A stretch of 43,030 nt of DNA from contig NZ_AWGE01000028.1 in assembly GCF_000495815.1 (NCBI RefSeq), positions 1 through 43,030 of the forward strand, given 5' to 3'. The DNA comes from Asticcacaulis sp. AC466 (GTDB taxonomy: Bacteria > Pseudomonadota > Alphaproteobacteria > Caulobacterales > Caulobacteraceae). Each line of letters starts with the position of its first letter. Position 1 is the first letter of the stretch. The notes under the pieces are model-generated. The model did not search any database, was not told the origin of the DNA, and was given only the letters and a program-made list of their open reading frames with translations. A program made the position numbers and the translations under genes. Of this stretch, positions 16,970 to 26,485 are shown in pieces.

Positions 16970-19210
16970 TCAGCGCGCGTGTACGGCGCTAAATCTCGTC
17001 TCGGGCAATTGTATGTCGGTGGCGGTTGACAGGCGGTCCGAGGCTTCGCCCAGGCTAAGATGATAGGTGCCGGCCTTTATAACCCAGCTATTGGTGGCTT
17101 CGTCGTAGGTCGCCAGCAGACGCGGATCGATCTTGACCTCAACGGTCTTGGAGGCGCCTGGTTCCAGCTTGACCTTGGCAAACCCGCCCAGCCGTTTGGG
17201 CGCTTCCCAGCCGGCCGCAGGTTCGGCCGACACATAGACCTGGGCGGCCGTGGCGCCCGAGACCTTACCGGTGTTTTTCACCGAGAAGTTCACCTTTACG
17301 TCCGAGCCGGCTAACTCGGCTTTCAGGTTTGTCAGGTTGAACTGCGTATAGCTGAGGCCGTGACCAAAGGCGAAAAGCGGCTTGAAGCCTTTGACGTCAT
17401 ACCATTTGTAGCCTATGGCCGCGCCTTCGTCATAGCTGATCGACACCTTGATGCCGTCAGGCTTATGAAAGCCGGGTATCTCTGCGTGGGCCAGTTGGGC
17501 GTTAGATGCCGGAAAACTGATTGGCAAGTGACCGGACGGATTGACCTTGCCGGTCAAAATGTTGGCAATAGCCGCGCCGCCGCGGCTGCCCGGATAAAAG
17601 GCCTCCAGAATAGCCGGAACCTGGTTGGCCCAAGGCATCAGGATGGCGCCGCCGGATTCGACGACGACGATGGTCTTGGGGTTAGCTTTCACCACAGCGG
17701 CGACCAGCGCGTCTTGATTGCCGGGCAGTTCGAGCGGATTGTCTATGCCTTCACCCATCCATTGGGTGACAAAGACGATGGCGACATCGCTCTTTTTGGC
17801 AAGTGCTGCGGCCTGTTTGATATTGTCGCCGCTGATATAGGTAACAGTGGCATCCGGTTTGACGGTCTTCATTGCCGCGACCGGCGACGAGGGGATGTAG
17901 ACCACCGGTCCTGGCCAGGTTTTGGGTTCCAGACCTACGACGGCATTGCCCCCGATCGGCGTGACGCCTGATGAGCCACCGCCTTGAATGACGCCCTTGT
18001 CGGCATGGCCGCCGATCATGGCGATCGTTTTTGCAGACGCGGCGAGGGGCAGCAGGTCATTTTCGTTTTTCAGAAGGACAAGCGATTGCTCGGCGGCTGT
18101 CTGAGCAACCGCAGCACTGGCGTTGAAATCGATCGGGCCCACTTTTGCAGGATCATCGACCACGCCCTTGGCGAACAGCGGCCACAGAATGCGTTGCGCC
18201 ATATCGTCGATGCGCGACATGGCAATGGCGCCGGACGCGATATCGGCTTTCAGCGTTTTGGCCGAGAAGAAGGCACCATGGTGTCCACAGCAGGGATAGC
18301 CGGTAAACTGATCGAGGCCATTATTGGCTGCCTTGGAAGATGAATGCACGGCGCCCCAGTCGGACATGACATAGCCTTTGAAGCCCCAGTCCTGCTTCAG
18401 CACCTGGTTATTCAAATAATCGTTTTCGCAGGCCCAGTCACCGTTGACCAGGTTATAGGCGCACATGGCGGATCCGGGACTGGACAGATCATAGATCAGC
18501 TCGAAGGCCAAAAGGTCCGACTGGCGCATGGCGGGCTTGCTGATTCGGGCGTCCACAGTTGTGCGCTGGCTTTCCTGATCGTTCACCGCCCAGTGCTTCA
18601 TGGTCGAGACCATATGGCGCGATTGGATGCCCCGAATGAGGCCGCCGGTCATTTCACCGGTCAGGACAGGGTCTTCGCCGGTATATTCGAAATTTCGACC
18701 ATTGCGCGGTTCGCGAGCCAAGTTGCCGCCGCCGGCCAGAAACACGTTGAACCCCGACGCCCTGGCTTCATTGGCGATCATGATGCCGCCCATTTCGGTG
18801 ACTTTCGGATCGAATGAGGCCGCCGTCGCGAGCGACGAGGGCAGGGCCGTGCGTTCCATGCCGGCCACACGTACGCCAATCGACGCATCTGTTTGCCACT
18901 GCGCCGGGATACCGAGGCGGGGAACGCCGGCAATATATCCGGCCGACCCCTTGATATGGTGGGCGACGACGTCGGCTTTTATCTGCGCCGAGACAACCTC
19001 ATCCGGCTCTTTGACGAGTTGTTCCGGATCGGTATAGCCCATGACCAGCCCCAATTTTTCATCGAGGGTCATGGCCGAAACGGCCGCCGCCGCTCGCTCT
19101 TCCGGCGACTTGGACGTGTCCATCCACGGCTGTATCTGCGCCAATGCCGCGCTTGAGGCGAAAGCAAGCAAGGCCGTGGCCAACAGGCCGCTGCGGATCG
19201 GGTGTTTCAT
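16970..19210 (-). CDS. Secreted GH3 beta-glucosidase/glycosidase
   Basis: The 746-residue protein has a Sec signal peptide (residues 1-24, cut after SSAALA). It carries the full glycoside hydrolase family 3 layout: a barrel domain with GRNFEYTGEDP (172-182) and KHWAVNDQE (205-213), the nucleophile Asp284 in GYVMSDWGAVHS, an alpha/beta sandwich domain, and a C-terminal fibronectin-III-like domain (about 640-746). It probably trims beta-glucosides or related oligosaccharides in the periplasm; exact linkage cannot be read. GAGGA six bases upstream supports the start. A LacI-type palindrome 37-52 bases before the ATG suggests sugar-responsive control. It lies 70 bases downstream of the isomerase gene in the same direction. 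Confidence 0.94.
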   Translation of the reverse strand: MKHPIRSGLLATALLAFASSAALAQIQPWMDTSKSPEERAAAAVSAMTLDEKLGLVMGYTDPEQLVKEPDEVVSAQIKADVVAHHIKGSAGYIAGVPRLGIPAQWQTDASIGVRVAGMERTALPSSLATAASFDPKVTEMGGIMIANEARASGFNVFLAGGGNLAREPRNGRNFEYTGEDPVLTGEMTGGLIRGIQSRHMVSTMKHWAVNDQESQRTTVDARISKPAMRQSDLLAFELIYDLSSPGSAMCAYNLVNGDWACENDYLNNQVLKQDWGFKGYVMSDWGAVHSSSKAANNGLDQFTGYPCCGHHGAFFSAKTLKADIASGAIAMSRIDDMAQRILWPLFAKGVVDDPAKVGPIDFNASAAVAQTAAEQSLVLLKNENDLLPLAASAKTIAMIGGHADKGVIQGGGSSGVTPIGGNAVVGLEPKTWPGPVVYIPSSPVAAMKTVKPDATVTYISGDNIKQAAALAKKSDVAIVFVTQWMGEGIDNPLELPGNQDALVAAVVKANPKTIVVVESGGAILMPWANQVPAILEAFYPGSRGGAAIANILTGKVNPSGHLPISFPASNAQLAHAEIPGFHKPDGIKVSISYDEGAAIGYKWYDVKGFKPLFAFGHGLSYTQFNLTNLKAELAGSDVKVNFSVKNTGKVSGATAAQVYVSAEPAAGWEAPKRLGGFAKVKLEPGASKTVEVKIDPRLLATYDEATNSWVIKAGTYHLSLGEASDRLSTATDIQLPETRFSAVHAR

Positions 19211-19246
19211 GGCGTTTCCTCAAGGTGTCGTTGACGGCAGGCTACA

Positions 19247-19262
19247 TTGGAAGCGCTTTCAA
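19247..19262. promoter_or_regulatory. LacI-family operator-like palindrome before the GH3 gene
   Basis: TTGGAAGCGCTTTCAA is a 16-base inverted repeat with a single mismatched pair and the central AGCGCT typical of LacI/GalR-family operators. It sits 37-52 bases upstream of the glucosidase ATG, where a repressor would block transcription or early elongation. No LacI-family gene is in the window, so the regulator would act in trans. Confidence 0.6.
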
Positions 19263-19280
19263 GGGAAGCCGCTTTTTCAA

Positions 19281-20444
19281 TCAGGCGATCAACTGACTGA
19301 CTTCATCGATGGCGCAGATGATGTGGTATAGGGAACTGGCGGGGGCGGGTTCTATTTCGAAGGTGCCATCGGGTTTCATGCGATCGCGATAAAGGCCCAC
19401 GACTTCGGTGTTGAAGTAGAGTTGTAGGCCCGCGCTGGCTTCTACGGCCTTGACCACAGCCGTACGGCGCGCCTCATCACTGTCGGCCGATTGAGCCAGC
19501 GCGGTATAGGCCTTCATGCGTTCTGTCTGAGACCATAGGCGTGCCTTGGCATCCTTGACAGAGAAGTCATCCCACAATTCAAAGATGGTCACATTGCGCT
19601 CTGGATCCGTGCCGGCGTCTTCGGCTATCTCGATAAGGCGCGTGGCGGTTTTCATATATTTGGCGTTGCCGGATATGCGCGACCAACGAATAAAGAGCCA
19701 TGCCCACTCAAACTGATGGCCGGGTTCGATGATTCGCCCCATTTCCCCCATCATCGGGTTCCAGTCGCCGTCGAAGAACTCACGCAGGGAGCCATTTTCC
19801 GGATGAATGAACTTGTCGATGCACAGATCGGCGATCATCTGGGCAATGTCGTGCCATGTTTTATCGCCACCGGCCTCGATCCAGGCGATGCACGCCTCGA
19901 ACATGTGCATGTGTGGATTGGTCTTTAGCGGCAAGGTGCGGGGGTTTGATTCCTCGAAGCCGCGGACCGGATGGGAGTAGGTGGCGACGATCGTGTCGCG
20001 GATTGCTACGGCGGCATATTCGAGTGCGCGGTCCTGTGGGCGCACGCGAAAGGCTGAGGCATAGGCGAGCATGGCGAAGGCGTGGTCATAAAAATCGAAT
20101 TCGCCTCGCACGACTGTGCCGTCGGGCTTTAGAACGGCATACAGCATACCCGACTGCGGATTACGCGCCGGCCCGTTCAACCAGGCAAGACCCTGATCTA
20201 CGGCCGCCGCGGTTTCGCCGGTATAACCCATGCGCTGGGCCAGAGCGTAGGAGAATACCTGACGGGCCGCCACGCGTGTGCGCCGGTTGATATCGTCGGG
20301 CGTGGTGTCGAGATTGAGTTTTTCAAAAAAGCCGCCTTTTTCGCGATCACCGCCCTTTTCCCACCAGATAGGCAAGGCGTGATTGAACAGCCATTGGCGC
20401 AGGTCGTGCTGCTTGATGTGGAGGCTCTGGGCGATGTCGGTCAT
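19281..20444 (-). CDS. AGE-family sugar epimerase/isomerase, probable type III mannose-6-phosphate isomerase
   Basis: The 387-residue alpha/alpha-barrel protein belongs to the N-acylglucosamine 2-epimerase superfamily. It has RTRVAARQVFSYA near 35-47, TNPHMHMFEACIAW around 195-208 and IEPGHQFEWAWLF around 242-254, placing the barrel-centre His and Glu/Arg residues. The Rhizobium type III phosphomannose isomerase is, to my knowledge, of this family and of similar length. Here the gene is divergent from manC, so conversion of fructose-6-phosphate to mannose-6-phosphate for GDP-mannose is the best guess. Free-sugar isomerisation or epimerisation is the alternative, since the GH3 glycosidase lies just downstream. 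Confidence 0.8.
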   Translation of the reverse strand: MTDIAQSLHIKQHDLRQWLFNHALPIWWEKGGDREKGGFFEKLNLDTTPDDINRRTRVAARQVFSYALAQRMGYTGETAAAVDQGLAWLNGPARNPQSGMLYAVLKPDGTVVRGEFDFYDHAFAMLAYASAFRVRPQDRALEYAAVAIRDTIVATYSHPVRGFEESNPRTLPLKTNPHMHMFEACIAWIEAGGDKTWHDIAQMIADLCIDKFIHPENGSLREFFDGDWNPMMGEMGRIIEPGHQFEWAWLFIRWSRISGNAKYMKTATRLIEIAEDAGTDPERNVTIFELWDDFSVKDAKARLWSQTERMKAYTALAQSADSDEARRTAVVKAVEASAGLQLYFNTEVVGLYRDRMKPDGTFEIEPAPASSLYHIICAIDEVSQLIA

Positions 20445-20511
20445 AGGGATATCTCGAAAGATGCAGAAGAGGTGCCGGCTTAGGTCGGAATTCGTAAAAA
20501 TGCAGTTCGGT

Positions 20512-20535
20512 TTGAGGCAGTATGGTCGCTATATT
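20512..20535 (+). promoter_or_regulatory. Possible Caulobacter-type promoter upstream of manC
   Basis: TTGAGGC (20512-20518) and GCTATATT (20528-20535) resemble the Caulobacter housekeeping consensus TTGACGS / GCTANAWC. The spacing is one base shorter than the usual range and there are two mismatches. It lies about 100 bases before the manC ATG. This is a weak call. Confidence 0.3.
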
Positions 20536-20636
20536 CTCTTTATTAGGAGGTTATCGCCACCGCATCGAAAAAAAATCTAACGTCAGGCCATGGAAATGCT
20601 TTATCGCTCGTATTCCTCTGAAGGGCTGAAGCATTC

Positions 20637-21698
20637 ATGGCTAGTAAAATCATTCCGATAATAATGTCAGGCGGTTCCGGCACTCGGCTGTGGCCCCTGT
20701 CTATTCCTGCGGCGCCTAAACAATTTCATGCCTTGGCGACGCCGAACACGATGATTCAGGAAACGGCGTTGCGACTGGGTGGCGAAAATTATATGGCACC
20801 TGTGGCGATTTGCGGCGCAAGTCATTCTAGCCTCGTTAACAAGCAATTGGCGGTTATTGGCAAGGTTCCGCAAGCGGTGATTCTCGAACCGTTCGGCCGC
20901 AATACGGCGGCGGTTGCCGCCATTGCAGCCTTGAGTGGGCGCGAAATCGATCCTGAGGCTCTGGTTCTGCTGGTACCGGCTGATCATGTCATTACCAAGC
21001 CCGACGCCTTCCATGCAGCTGTGGTGGCAGCCAGCGAAACAGCCCGGACACGCATTGTCACCTTCGGCATCAAGGCGGCGCATCCTGAGACCGGCTTTGG
21101 CTATATCGAACGTGGTGAGACTTTGTCGGATGGCATTTTCGCCATCAAAAAGTTCTGGGAAAAGCCTGATCTCGAAACAGCGCAGCGCTACGTAGAGGGG
21201 GGGCAGCACGACTGGAATGCCGGCATCTTCCTGTTCTCACCCCAGGTCATGCTGGAGGAATTGAGCCTTTATGCGCCTGAGGTTTTGGCCGCCTGCAAGG
21301 ATGCTTACGACAAGGCCCGGCGCGACGGCGCGATTATTCATCTCGATGAAGAGGCGTTCGGCCAGGTTCCGTCCATCAGCGTCGACTATGCGGTCATGGA
21401 AAACACTTCCCGCTCGGCGGTCGTTCCGTGCGACATCGGCTGGGCGGATGTTGGCGGCTTTGCCGAATTGTGGCGGTTGGGGGAAAAGGATGAGCGCGCG
21501 AATCACGTCACCGGCGAAGCCATTTTGATCGACGCTCAAAATTGCTTGGTGCATAATTCTGGACCAGTGGTTTCGATTATCGGCCTCTCCGATATCATGG
21601 TCATTTCCACGCCGTCGGGCATATTGGTGGCGCCAATCTCCCGCGCGCAAGACGTCAAGCTGGCCGCAGAAGCCGCCAAGCAGCGCAAAGAGCGATGA
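20637..21698 (+). CDS. manC: Mannose-1-phosphate guanylyltransferase
   Basis: Makes GDP-mannose from mannose-1-phosphate and GTP. The 353-residue protein has the nucleotidyltransferase loop GGSGTRLWPLSIPAAPKQFH, VPADHVI, HPETGFGYIERG, the FWEKPD motif and WNAGIFLFSPQ. It ends at about 350 residues, so the C-terminal phosphomannose isomerase cupin of the bifunctional AlgA/WbpW type is missing. That isomerase activity must come from elsewhere, probably the divergent AGE-family gene. The downstream decarboxylase gene starts within 100 bases on the same strand. ATG 20637 fits the family N-terminus, although the AAGGG upstream is rather far (about 11 bases). Confidence 0.94.
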   Translation: MASKIIPIIMSGGSGTRLWPLSIPAAPKQFHALATPNTMIQETALRLGGENYMAPVAICGASHSSLVNKQLAVIGKVPQAVILEPFGRNTAAVAAIAALSGREIDPEALVLLVPADHVITKPDAFHAAVVAASETARTRIVTFGIKAAHPETGFGYIERGETLSDGIFAIKKFWEKPDLETAQRYVEGGQHDWNAGIFLFSPQVMLEELSLYAPEVLAACKDAYDKARRDGAIIHLDEEAFGQVPSISVDYAVMENTSRSAVVPCDIGWADVGGFAELWRLGEKDERANHVTGEAILIDAQNCLVHNSGPVVSIIGLSDIMVISTPSGILVAPISRAQDVKLAAEAAKQRKER

Positions 21699-21794
21699 CT
21701 TTTGAGGAGTGATGCCCGGTTGATTCGGGTATTGCCATATCGTAAGGAAACAAAGACGGATTGCTGCGATGCAAATAGTAGAAATGGGGATTTA

Positions 21795-22727
21795 GTGAAA
21801 AAAATATTGGTAACCGGCGGAGCCGGCTTCCTGGGATCTCATCTATGCGAGCGCCTGCTCAGCGCGGGCCACGAGGTTCTGTGCGTCGACAACTTTTTTA
21901 CCGGACGACGGCAAAACATCGCGCATCTGATAGCAAATCCAAATTTCGAGATGTTGCGGCACGACGTCACCTTCCCACTCTATGTGGAAGTCGACGAGAT
22001 CTACAATCTGGCTTGCCCGGCGTCTCCGGTTCATTATCAATTTGATCCGGTTCAGACCACGAAGACGAGTGTCCTTGGGGCTATCAACATGCTGGGACTC
22101 GCCAAACGTACAAAGGCGAAAATCCTTCAGGCGTCGACCAGTGAAATCTATGGTGACCCAGAGGTCCACCCGCAGACGGAAAGCTATTGGGGGCGTGTCA
22201 ATGTCCTTGGGCCGCGGGCTTGCTATGATGAGGGGAAGCGGTGCGCGGAGACTCTCTTTTCGGACTATCATCGTCAGCATGGCGTGAAGATCAAGATCAT
22301 GCGGATTTTCAATACCTATGGACCACGCATGAACCCGGAGGACGGGCGTGTTGTGTCCAACTTCATCGTTCAGGCCCTACGCGGGGAGCCGATTACACTA
22401 TATGGTGAAGGCACACAGACCCGCAGTTTCTGTTATGTCGATGACCTGATTGAGGGCATGATTCGCCTGATGAATAGTCCGGACGACGTAACCGGCCCCA
22501 TAAATATCGGAAATCCGTCGGAATTTACCATGCGGGCGTTGGCGGAAAAAGTCATTGAACATACGGGCGCGCAGGTTGACCTCGTTCATATGCCGCTGCC
22601 GGCTGACGATCCCCGTCAAAGACAGCCTGATATTACCCTTGCGAAGGCCAAGCTTGACTGGCAGCCAACCGTTTCGCTTGACGAAGGATTAAGGCGCACA
22701 GTTGATTATTTCCGCCGCACGCTTTAA
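21795..22727 (+). CDS. UDP-glucuronate decarboxylase (UDP-xylose synthase)
   Basis: The 310-residue SDR enzyme converts UDP-glucuronate to UDP-xylose via a 4-keto intermediate. It begins [20 protein letters not shown] and shows the family-specific [20 protein letters not shown], the catalytic SEIYGDP and [11 protein letters not shown] (Tyr-x3-Lys), and [21 protein letters not shown] chose GTG 21795 because the Rossmann motif starts there and GGGGA is five bases upstream; the longer in-frame TTG opening at 21702 encodes nothing family-like. It is probably co-transcribed with manC. No UDP-glucose dehydrogenase is in the window, so UDP-glucuronate comes from elsewhere. Confidence 0.93.
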   Translation: MKKILVTGGAGFLGSHLCERLLSAGHEVLCVDNFFTGRRQNIAHLIANPNFEMLRHDVTFPLYVEVDEIYNLACPASPVHYQFDPVQTTKTSVLGAINMLGLAKRTKAKILQASTSEIYGDPEVHPQTESYWGRVNVLGPRACYDEGKRCAETLFSDYHRQHGVKIKIMRIFNTYGPRMNPEDGRVVSNFIVQALRGEPITLYGEGTQTRSFCYVDDLIEGMIRLMNSPDDVTGPINIGNPSEFTMRALAEKVIEHTGAQVDLVHMPLPADDPRQRQPDITLAKAKLDWQPTVSLDEGLRRTVDYFRRTL

Positions 22728-22881
22728 GGCGATGATAGGTGACATTGGCTATTTCGCCGCCAGAAAAAAGACACAAACCAATTGGCCGGATCGTTGCTAA
22801 GTCCGTTATATTGCTATATTGTTTCTCACATCCGGAGGTAGAGGTTGTAAAAAGGGGCCGAATTGTGTCGACCTTTTTGCT

Positions 22882-23118
22882 ATGCTGACTTTCGGGGAAA
22901 GCCTCATCGTCGATGGCTTCCGTGCAACTGCGCAGTTCGTTTCGCTGGGGGGCGAAGTGGGCTGCGAAGGTGTCGTCTTGGCGCACTTTGGGGGGCGCCG
23001 AGACGATCGCACGGTATGGTTCGACAAGAGAGCGATATCTGCCGGCAACCTATCCTTTTCGGGTTCAGGGCTTTTTTATTGCAGTGGCAGCCTTAAGACT
23101 CTAGAACATTCTTATTAG
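22882..23118 (+). CDS. Doubtful small ORF, unrecognised
   Basis: A 78-residue frame starts MLTFGESLIVDGFRATAQF. The two other forward frames here are also open, no convincing ribosome-binding site precedes the ATG, and I recognise no family. It ends directly before the next small ORF region. A very loose likeness to PilZ-type beta strands is not enough to name it. It may be non-coding sequence. Confidence 0.22.
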   Translation: MLTFGESLIVDGFRATAQFVSLGGEVGCEGVVLAHFGGRRDDRTVWFDKRAISAGNLSFSGSGLFYCSGSLKTLEHSY

Positions 23119-23139
23119 ATGAGGGTTAGACAGGTTCGC

Positions 23140-23385
23140 ATGGGAATTCGCTTATATGACAGCGCATGGGTCGTTGTAGAAGGCCTGGAGCAACCGCTGC
23201 AGGTTCGTAAAGATCCACGCAATCCTGCCGCCTTCAATGTCGGAGATCATCAGTACGATATAGACGGACGCCCGATTAAAAACCTGGATCTTGTGCCGCG
23301 TATAACGGCTATTCATAGCTTGCAGTCGGCACGTGAGGCCGGGCTGCGGATTCATTACGACGGTAATGCTGATCCCGCTATTTAA
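23140..23385 (+). CDS. Small conserved-looking hypothetical protein (81 aa)
   Basis: This soluble 81-residue protein starts MGIRLYDSAWVVVEGLEQPL and continues with QVRKDPRNPAAFNVGDHQYD and IDGRPIKNLDLVPRI. The composition and alternating pattern look like a real, compact beta-rich protein. There is no signal or membrane segment. AGG lies five bases before the ATG. An in-frame ATG at 23119 is possible but has no ribosome-binding site. The glcB operator and promoter lie in the gap after it, so it is not part of the glcB transcript. Function unknown. Confidence 0.6.
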   Translation: MGIRLYDSAWVVVEGLEQPLQVRKDPRNPAAFNVGDHQYDIDGRPIKNLDLVPRITAIHSLQSAREAGLRIHYDGNADPAI

Positions 23386-23439
23386 TTTCGAAAAATAAAT
23401 TCATAATTCTTTTCAATAGCTTATTGTTTATTTTTGGAG

Positions 23440-23456
23440 CTGGAAATAATTTTCAG
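23440..23456. promoter_or_regulatory. IclR-type operator upstream of glcB
   Basis: The 15 bases at 23441-23455, TGGAAATAATTTTCA, match the E. coli IclR box TGGAAATNATTTCCA at all but one defined position. With one flanking base each side, they make a 17-base near-palindrome. The box ends 5 bases before the -35 hexamer of the glcB promoter, a good place for repression or activation by the convergent iclR-type gene product. Confidence 0.65.
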
Positions 23457-23461
23457 AAAAA

Positions 23462-23490
23462 TTGACCCTGTACGTATGTGGTCTTAATCT
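23462..23490 (+). promoter_or_regulatory. Sigma-70-type promoter of glcB
   Basis: TTGACC at 23462-23467, a 17-base spacer and TAATCT at 23485-23490 make the best promoter match I found in the window. Transcription would begin near 23497, about 23 bases before the ATG at 23520. This also excludes the longer in-frame opening at 23478. Confidence 0.65.
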
Positions 23491-23519
23491 GGGGTTCTTA
23501 CTTCAGATACGGATGTGTC

Positions 23520-25652
23520 ATGCCTCAGGTCGCTTTCGGACGTTATACCGCCGCCGATATATTCCATCGTTTCATTATGGACGAAGCGCTGCCGGGTGCA
23601 GGTCTGCCGGCGGACGTGTTCTGGGCGGGGCTGGCGGATTTGCTCAACAGGTTCAGCGAACCCAACGCCAGGCTTTTGCAACATCGCGATCATCTGCAAG
23701 ATCAGATCGACGCCTGGCACGGGGCTAATCCGTTCGAGCCAGCGGCATACAAACGCTTTCTTGCGGACATCGACTATCTGCGGCCGTCACCAGCACCCTT
23801 TTCAGTTGCGACCCAAGCGGTCGACATCGAAATCGCCGACTTAGCCGGGCCGCAACTGGTCGTTCCGGTCTCGAACGCTCGGTATGCCCTGAACGCCGCC
23901 AATGCCCGTTGGGGCAGCCTGTATGACGCCCTCTATGGCACCGATGCATTGGCCGCTGTTATCACGGGGGATTATGATCCAGATCGGGGTGCGGCCGTTA
24001 GGCGCCAGGCTAAGAGGTGGCTGGACGCATTTGTGCCGTTACATGGCCTCAGCCATGCCGACGTCACCGCCTACAGGTGTCAGGATGGCCGCCTGACGGC
24101 CGACGGTGCGCCGTTGCAAACCCCTGCTCAGTTTGTTGGTTTTAACGGAAGCGCCGACCAGCCGAGTTCGATCCTGTTGTGTCACAACGGTTTGCATATC
24201 GACATCGTCATCGATCGGAACCATGCCATAGGTCGCACCGATCCGGCGAGTGTTGCCGACCTCATCGTCGAGGCCGCCTTATCCGCCATCATGGATATGG
24301 AGGATAGTGTCGCTGTGGTCGATGCCGCTGACAAGGTTGTTTGTTACCGTAACTGGCTGGGCCTCACGACCGGGAGATTGACGGACGTCTTTTCCAAGGC
24401 GGGCCGCCCCGTGACGCGTCGTCTGAATGCGGACCGGGTCTATATGACGCCGGACGGCGGGCAACTCATACTACCTGGCCGCAGTTTGATGCTCAGCCGC
24501 AATGTTGGCCTGCATATGTATAGCGACACGGTCCGCGATGCAGAGGGTAAGCCAGTTCCGGAAGGCCTGATCGACCTGATGGTAACAGCCCTGATCGCTC
24601 GCCATGACGCCGGAACGAACAGCCGCGCGGGATCTGCCTATATTGTCAAGCCCAAGATGCATGGGCCGGATGAGGTGGCGTTCGTCGTCGATACCTTTGC
24701 CTTCGCCGAACAGGCTCTCAATTTGCCGGCTCAAACACTGAAGATCGGCCTCATGGACGAGGAGCGCCGTACGACGGTCAATCTGGCGGCGTGTATTGCG
24801 GCGGCCAAAGACCGTGTCTTTTTTATCAATACCGGCTTCCTAGACCGGACGGGTGATGAAATTCATACCTCTATGGCAGCGGGACCGGTGATGCGAAAAG
24901 GCGATATCAAGGGGGCGCCGTGGATCAAGGCGTATGAAGACGCAAATGTCGACATAGGATTGGCATGCGGTCTGCCCGGTCATGCCCAGATTGGCAAGGG
25001 CATGTGGGCAGCACCTGACCATATGCATGATATGTTGGCGCAGAAAATCGGCCATCCGCAAGCCGGCGCGTCCACGGCCTGGGTGCCGTCACCAACGGCG
25101 GCTACCTTGCACGCCATGCACTACCATCTGGTCGATGTGCATGCGCGTCAGACTGAAATCGCTGGACGAACACCCGCCTCACTGGACGACATCCTGACGC
25201 CACCCTTGCTTGATCGCGCCCTGTCCGCGGCGGAGATCGCGGAAGAGCTGGACAACAATCTCCAGGGTATATTGGGCTATGTTGTTCGCTGGATCGACCA
25301 GGGGGTAGGGTGCTCAAAGGTGCCAGATATCCACGATGTGGGGCTGATGGAGGATCGCGCCACTTTGCGGATTTCCAGTCAGCACGTTGCCAATTGGCTG
25401 CGTCATGGCTTGGTAACCGAAGCTCTGGTGCAGGAGCGTATGCGTCACATGGCTGGTGTGGTTGACAGTCAAAATGCCGATGACCCGGTGTATCAACCCA
25501 TGGCGCCGCACTTTGACGGTTTGGCTTTCCAGGCGGCTTGTGACCTCGTGTTTAAGGGATGCGCCCAGCCTAACGGTTATACCGAGGCGATTTTGCATGC
25601 CTACCGTGCCAGAGCTAAATCAGGCCAGCAAGTGACCGCCGATCAGGCTTGA
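23520..25652 (+). CDS. glcB: Malate synthase G
   Basis: Condenses glyoxylate with acetyl-CoA to malate in the glyoxylate or glycolate pathway; cytosolic, monomeric type. The 710 residues match the family (about 720). Recognisable blocks are [43 protein letters not shown] with the catalytic Arg, [31 protein letters not shown] and [18 protein letters not shown]. The start at 23520 is set by the promoter position and the family N-terminus. No isocitrate lyase or glycolate oxidase gene lies nearby. Its last 33 bases overlap the 3' end of the convergent regulator gene. Confidence 0.95.
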   Translation: MPQVAFGRYTAADIFHRFIMDEALPGAGLPADVFWAGLADLLNRFSEPNARLLQHRDHLQDQIDAWHGANPFEPAAYKRFLADIDYLRPSPAPFSVATQAVDIEIADLAGPQLVVPVSNARYALNAANARWGSLYDALYGTDALAAVITGDYDPDRGAAVRRQAKRWLDAFVPLHGLSHADVTAYRCQDGRLTADGAPLQTPAQFVGFNGSADQPSSILLCHNGLHIDIVIDRNHAIGRTDPASVADLIVEAALSAIMDMEDSVAVVDAADKVVCYRNWLGLTTGRLTDVFSKAGRPVTRRLNADRVYMTPDGGQLILPGRSLMLSRNVGLHMYSDTVRDAEGKPVPEGLIDLMVTALIARHDAGTNSRAGSAYIVKPKMHGPDEVAFVVDTFAFAEQALNLPAQTLKIGLMDEERRTTVNLAACIAAAKDRVFFINTGFLDRTGDEIHTSMAAGPVMRKGDIKGAPWIKAYEDANVDIGLACGLPGHAQIGKGMWAAPDHMHDMLAQKIGHPQAGASTAWVPSPTAATLHAMHYHLVDVHARQTEIAGRTPASLDDILTPPLLDRALSAAEIAEELDNNLQGILGYVVRWIDQGVGCSKVPDIHDVGLMEDRATLRISSQHVANWLRHGLVTEALVQERMRHMAGVVDSQNADDPVYQPMAPHFDGLAFQAACDLVFKGCAQPNGYTEAILHAYRARAKSGQQVTADQA

Positions 25653-26441
25653 AATGCGGGCGGCGGTGTCGCGCACCTGGCGGCCGAGGTCATTTAGACG
25701 TTCGGGTGTAATGCGGCTCGACGGCCCTGATACGGATATGCCGGCGTGCGCCTCGCCAAACGCGTTATAGACCGCCGCGGCCACGCACCGCATGCCGGGG
25801 TTGGCTTCCTCGTCATCGACAGACCAGCCCTGTTGGCGGATATGGCTCAGTTCGTCGTGTAGCCTGTCGGGATCGGTTATAGTTTTGTCCGTCAGGCGCA
25901 GCAGAGGACGTTGCAGAAACTGTTTGAGGCGCGCGTCAGGCATTTCAGCGAGTAACGCTTTGCCGATGCCGGAGGCGTGCAGGGCGCGCCGTTCCCCGAT
26001 GCGGAAGCAGGCGCGGATGGGTTCGTGACATTCAATCTGCGATACGAAAACAACTTGGAAATCGTCGAGCAAGGCCAGATTGACCGTTTCTCCCGTCACT
26101 TCCATCAATTCGATCATCGCGGGCCGTCCTGCGATCAAAATCTGGTTCCGGCGTTGAAAGGCCATACCGATACGAAGGGCCTCGATGCCGATCGACCACT
26201 TTTGCGTCGCCTCATCGTGGGCCACCAAGTTATGAGCGGCCAGGGTGCCAAGCAAGCGATGTGTGGTTGAAGGGGGCAAGCCGGTTGCCTCTGAAAGCTC
26301 TGTCAGGTTGAGGCCATCGTGGTCGGACAGTGATTTCAGTATCCCAAGCGCCTTTTCCAGCGACTGATTTGTCTTGGTGTCTGACAGGTCCTCACGCGGA
26401 CGGCCGCGCGGACGGCGCTGCGGCTCAGTAATGACTTTCAT
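25620..26441 (-). CDS. IclR-family transcriptional regulator
   Basis: The 273-residue protein has a basic N-terminal arm ([12 protein letters not shown]) and a winged helix-turn-helix at about 27-85 ([20 protein letters not shown]). A C-terminal effector domain follows (about 100-265), with [15 protein letters not shown] and the late [29 protein letters not shown] blocks typical of IclR. It lies tail to tail with malate synthase and an IclR-type box precedes glcB. I therefore infer that it controls glcB in response to a small acid such as glyoxylate. A-rich repeats with half-box similarity upstream of it hint at autoregulation. Confidence 0.9.
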   Translation of the reverse strand: MKVITEPQRRPRGRPREDLSDTKTNQSLEKALGILKSLSDHDGLNLTELSEATGLPPSTTHRLLGTLAAHNLVAHDEATQKWSIGIEALRIGMAFQRRNQILIAGRPAMIELMEVTGETVNLALLDDFQVVFVSQIECHEPIRACFRIGERRALHASGIGKALLAEMPDARLKQFLQRPLLRLTDKTITDPDRLHDELSHIRQQGWSVDDEEANPGMRCVAAAVYNAFGEAHAGISVSGPSSRITPERLNDLGRQVRDTAARISSLIGGHLLA

Positions 26442-26485
26442 CGTGACGAAGGACTTTCTAAGGTGCGTCGCTAATTATAAAATAT

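Noticed and set aside
17360-17971. 203-codon open frame on the plus strand
   Set aside because: It is fully antisense to the GH3 gene, and the translation shows no family features.
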